DNA from: Lactobacillaceae bacterium UBA639
GTDB taxonomy: Bacteria; Bacillota; Bacilli; Lactobacillales; Lactobacillaceae
Direction of reading: 5' to 3'
Length of the DNA stretch: 6,372 nucleotides
NCBI GenBank assembly: GCA_002299975.1
Contig: DBOT01000148.1
Span: 1-6,372 of the forward strand
Shown here: positions 5,565 through 6,372 of the stretch, piece after piece
Layout of the letters: every line of letters begins with the position of its first letter
Position numbering within the stretch: position 1 is the stretch's first letter
The notes under the pieces: model-generated
What the model was told of the DNA's origin: nothing
The model's database searches: none
Seen by the model: only the letters and a program-made list of their open reading frames with translations
Made by a program: the position numbers and the translations under genes

Positions 5565-6372
5565 ATGAAGATTATTATGTATGGCACCGGAAATGCCGAA
5601 CGGAAATACGTTAAGGAATGGATGAAAGAGACCGGCAATGAGGTCAAGATGGTGACTGAGCAGCTCAATGCCCAGACCGTTGATGAGGCCCAGGGCTTCG
5701 ATGGGATCTCGACCCAGCAGACCAAGTCACTGGGCGGCCCAGATCTGTACAAAAAGCTGGCCGCAATGGGGATCAAGCAGATTTCGACGCGGACGGCTGG
5801 CTTTGACATGTTTGACCTGGATGCTTGCCGAGACAACGGAATCATTGTCACCAACGTGGCCGTTTATTCACCACGGGCCATCGCGGAAATGGGCCTGACC
5901 CATGCGATGTACCTCCTGCGGCGCATCGGCGATTACACCAGCCGGATGGAGCAGGGAGACTTCCGCTGGAACCCCGAGCTGATCAGTAACGAGATCTATA
6001 ACCAAACGGTCGGGATCATCGGCCTGGGCAACATCGGTGGGGCTACCGCACAGATTTACAAGGCCCTCGGTGCCCGGGTCCTGGCCTATGATCCGAATAA
6101 GAATGTCGAGTACGCACCGTTTGTTGAGTACACTGACCTCGACACGATCATCAAGACCGCGGACATCATCTCCCTGCATACGCCGCTGCTGCCTAGCACG
6201 AAGAACATGCTGGCGGCACCACAGTTTGCAGCAATGAAGAAGACCGCCATTATCATTAACATGGCCCGGGGTGCCCTGATTAACACCGCTGATCTGATCG
6301 ATGCTCTTAAGGACAAAGAGATTGCCGGGGCCGGCCTAGATACCCTGGCGGATGAGACCGGCTTCTTCAACC
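5565..6372 (+). CDS. D-2-hydroxyacid dehydrogenase (D-lactate dehydrogenase family), 5' part
   Basis: The frame from ATG 5565 stays open to the window edge (269 codons). Family members are about 330 residues, so roughly 60 are missing. The start has AAAGGA ending 9 bases upstream. The enzyme should reduce a 2-ketoacid such as pyruvate to the D-hydroxyacid with NADH in the cytosol. Visible landmarks are the N-terminal catalytic-domain lead MKIIMYG, TRTAGFDMFDLDA (75-87), YSPRAIAEMG (101-110), the Rossmann loop GLGNIG (153-158), Asp176 at the end of the next strand (an NAD preference marker), Arg235 in INMARGALI, Asp259 and Glu264. Arg, Asp and Glu correspond to the catalytic set of Lactobacillus bulgaricus D-LDH (Arg235, Asp259, Glu264); the catalytic His would lie beyond the edge. 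The substrate-site Tyr found in D-LDH (around its residue 52) appears to be Gln or Thr here (GISTQQ), so a D-hydroxyisocaproate-type specificity is possible. A dedicated promoter precedes it. Confidence 0.92.
   Translation, partial: MKIIMYGTGNAERKYVKEWMKETGNEVKMVTEQLNAQTVDEAQGFDGISTQQTKSLGGPDLYKKLAAMGIKQISTRTAGFDMFDLDACRDNGIIVTNVAVYSPRAIAEMGLTHAMYLLRRIGDYTSRMEQGDFRWNPELISNEIYNQTVGIIGLGNIGGATAQIYKALGARVLAYDPNKNVEYAPFVEYTDLDTIIKTADIISLHTPLLPSTKNMLAAPQFAAMKKTAIIINMARGALINTADLIDALKDKEIAGAGLDTLADETGFFN

Noticed and set aside
5868..6370. Minus-strand frames opposite the dehydrogenase gene
   Set aside because: The plus-strand frame carries the complete Rossmann and catalytic motifs through this stretch, so the opposite-strand frames are not supported.

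Overview
The window looks like a chromosomal segment of a lactic acid bacterium of the Lactobacillaceae. A heterofermentative Limosilactobacillus-like species fits best. The reasons are strong GGAGG ribosome binding sites, moderately high GC for the group, a PspC/galM/YhgE gene mix, and a D-2-hydroxyacid dehydrogenase of the type these bacteria carry. The genus call is an inference from protein resemblance, not from a database search. No RNA gene, insertion sequence, prophage or CRISPR array is visible.

Layout from left to right. (1) The 3' end of a FucP-family sugar/H+ symporter (+), cut by the window edge. (2) A strong bidirectional terminator, shared with genes converging from the right. 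(3) On the minus strand, a small PspC-domain membrane protein and, upstream of it, galM (aldose 1-epimerase). (4) A 280-base divergent promoter region containing several short dyads. (5) On the plus strand, a TetR/AcrR regulator followed after 28 bases by a 940-residue YhgE/Pip-family membrane protein, forming a probable two-gene operon that ends in a hairpin terminator. (6) A 142-base spacer with a good extended -10 promoter and two small dyads. (7) The first 269 codons of a D-lactate/D-2-hydroxyacid dehydrogenase (+), cut by the right edge.

How the genes may work together. The sugar symporter and the mutarotase are plausible partners in hexose uptake and anomer equilibration, although they are transcribed towards each other. 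The TetR protein probably controls its own transcription and that of the YhgE/Pip protein, a surface-exposed membrane protein related to phage receptors (Pip, YueB). The dehydrogenase belongs to NADH reoxidation or 2-ketoacid reduction and appears to have its own promoter.

The most unusual material lies inside the YhgE/Pip protein. Two uninterrupted runs of 21 Leu-x-x-Gly heptads are placed nearly symmetrically around a heptad-free central segment. Each run is bounded on its inner side by a four-residue phase skip. A 75-residue block recurs without gaps between the two runs, and the central segment is clearly poorer in GC than the arrays beside it. I see no wholly new system. The YhgE architecture and the dyads upstream of tetR and of the dehydrogenase are the places most worth checking.
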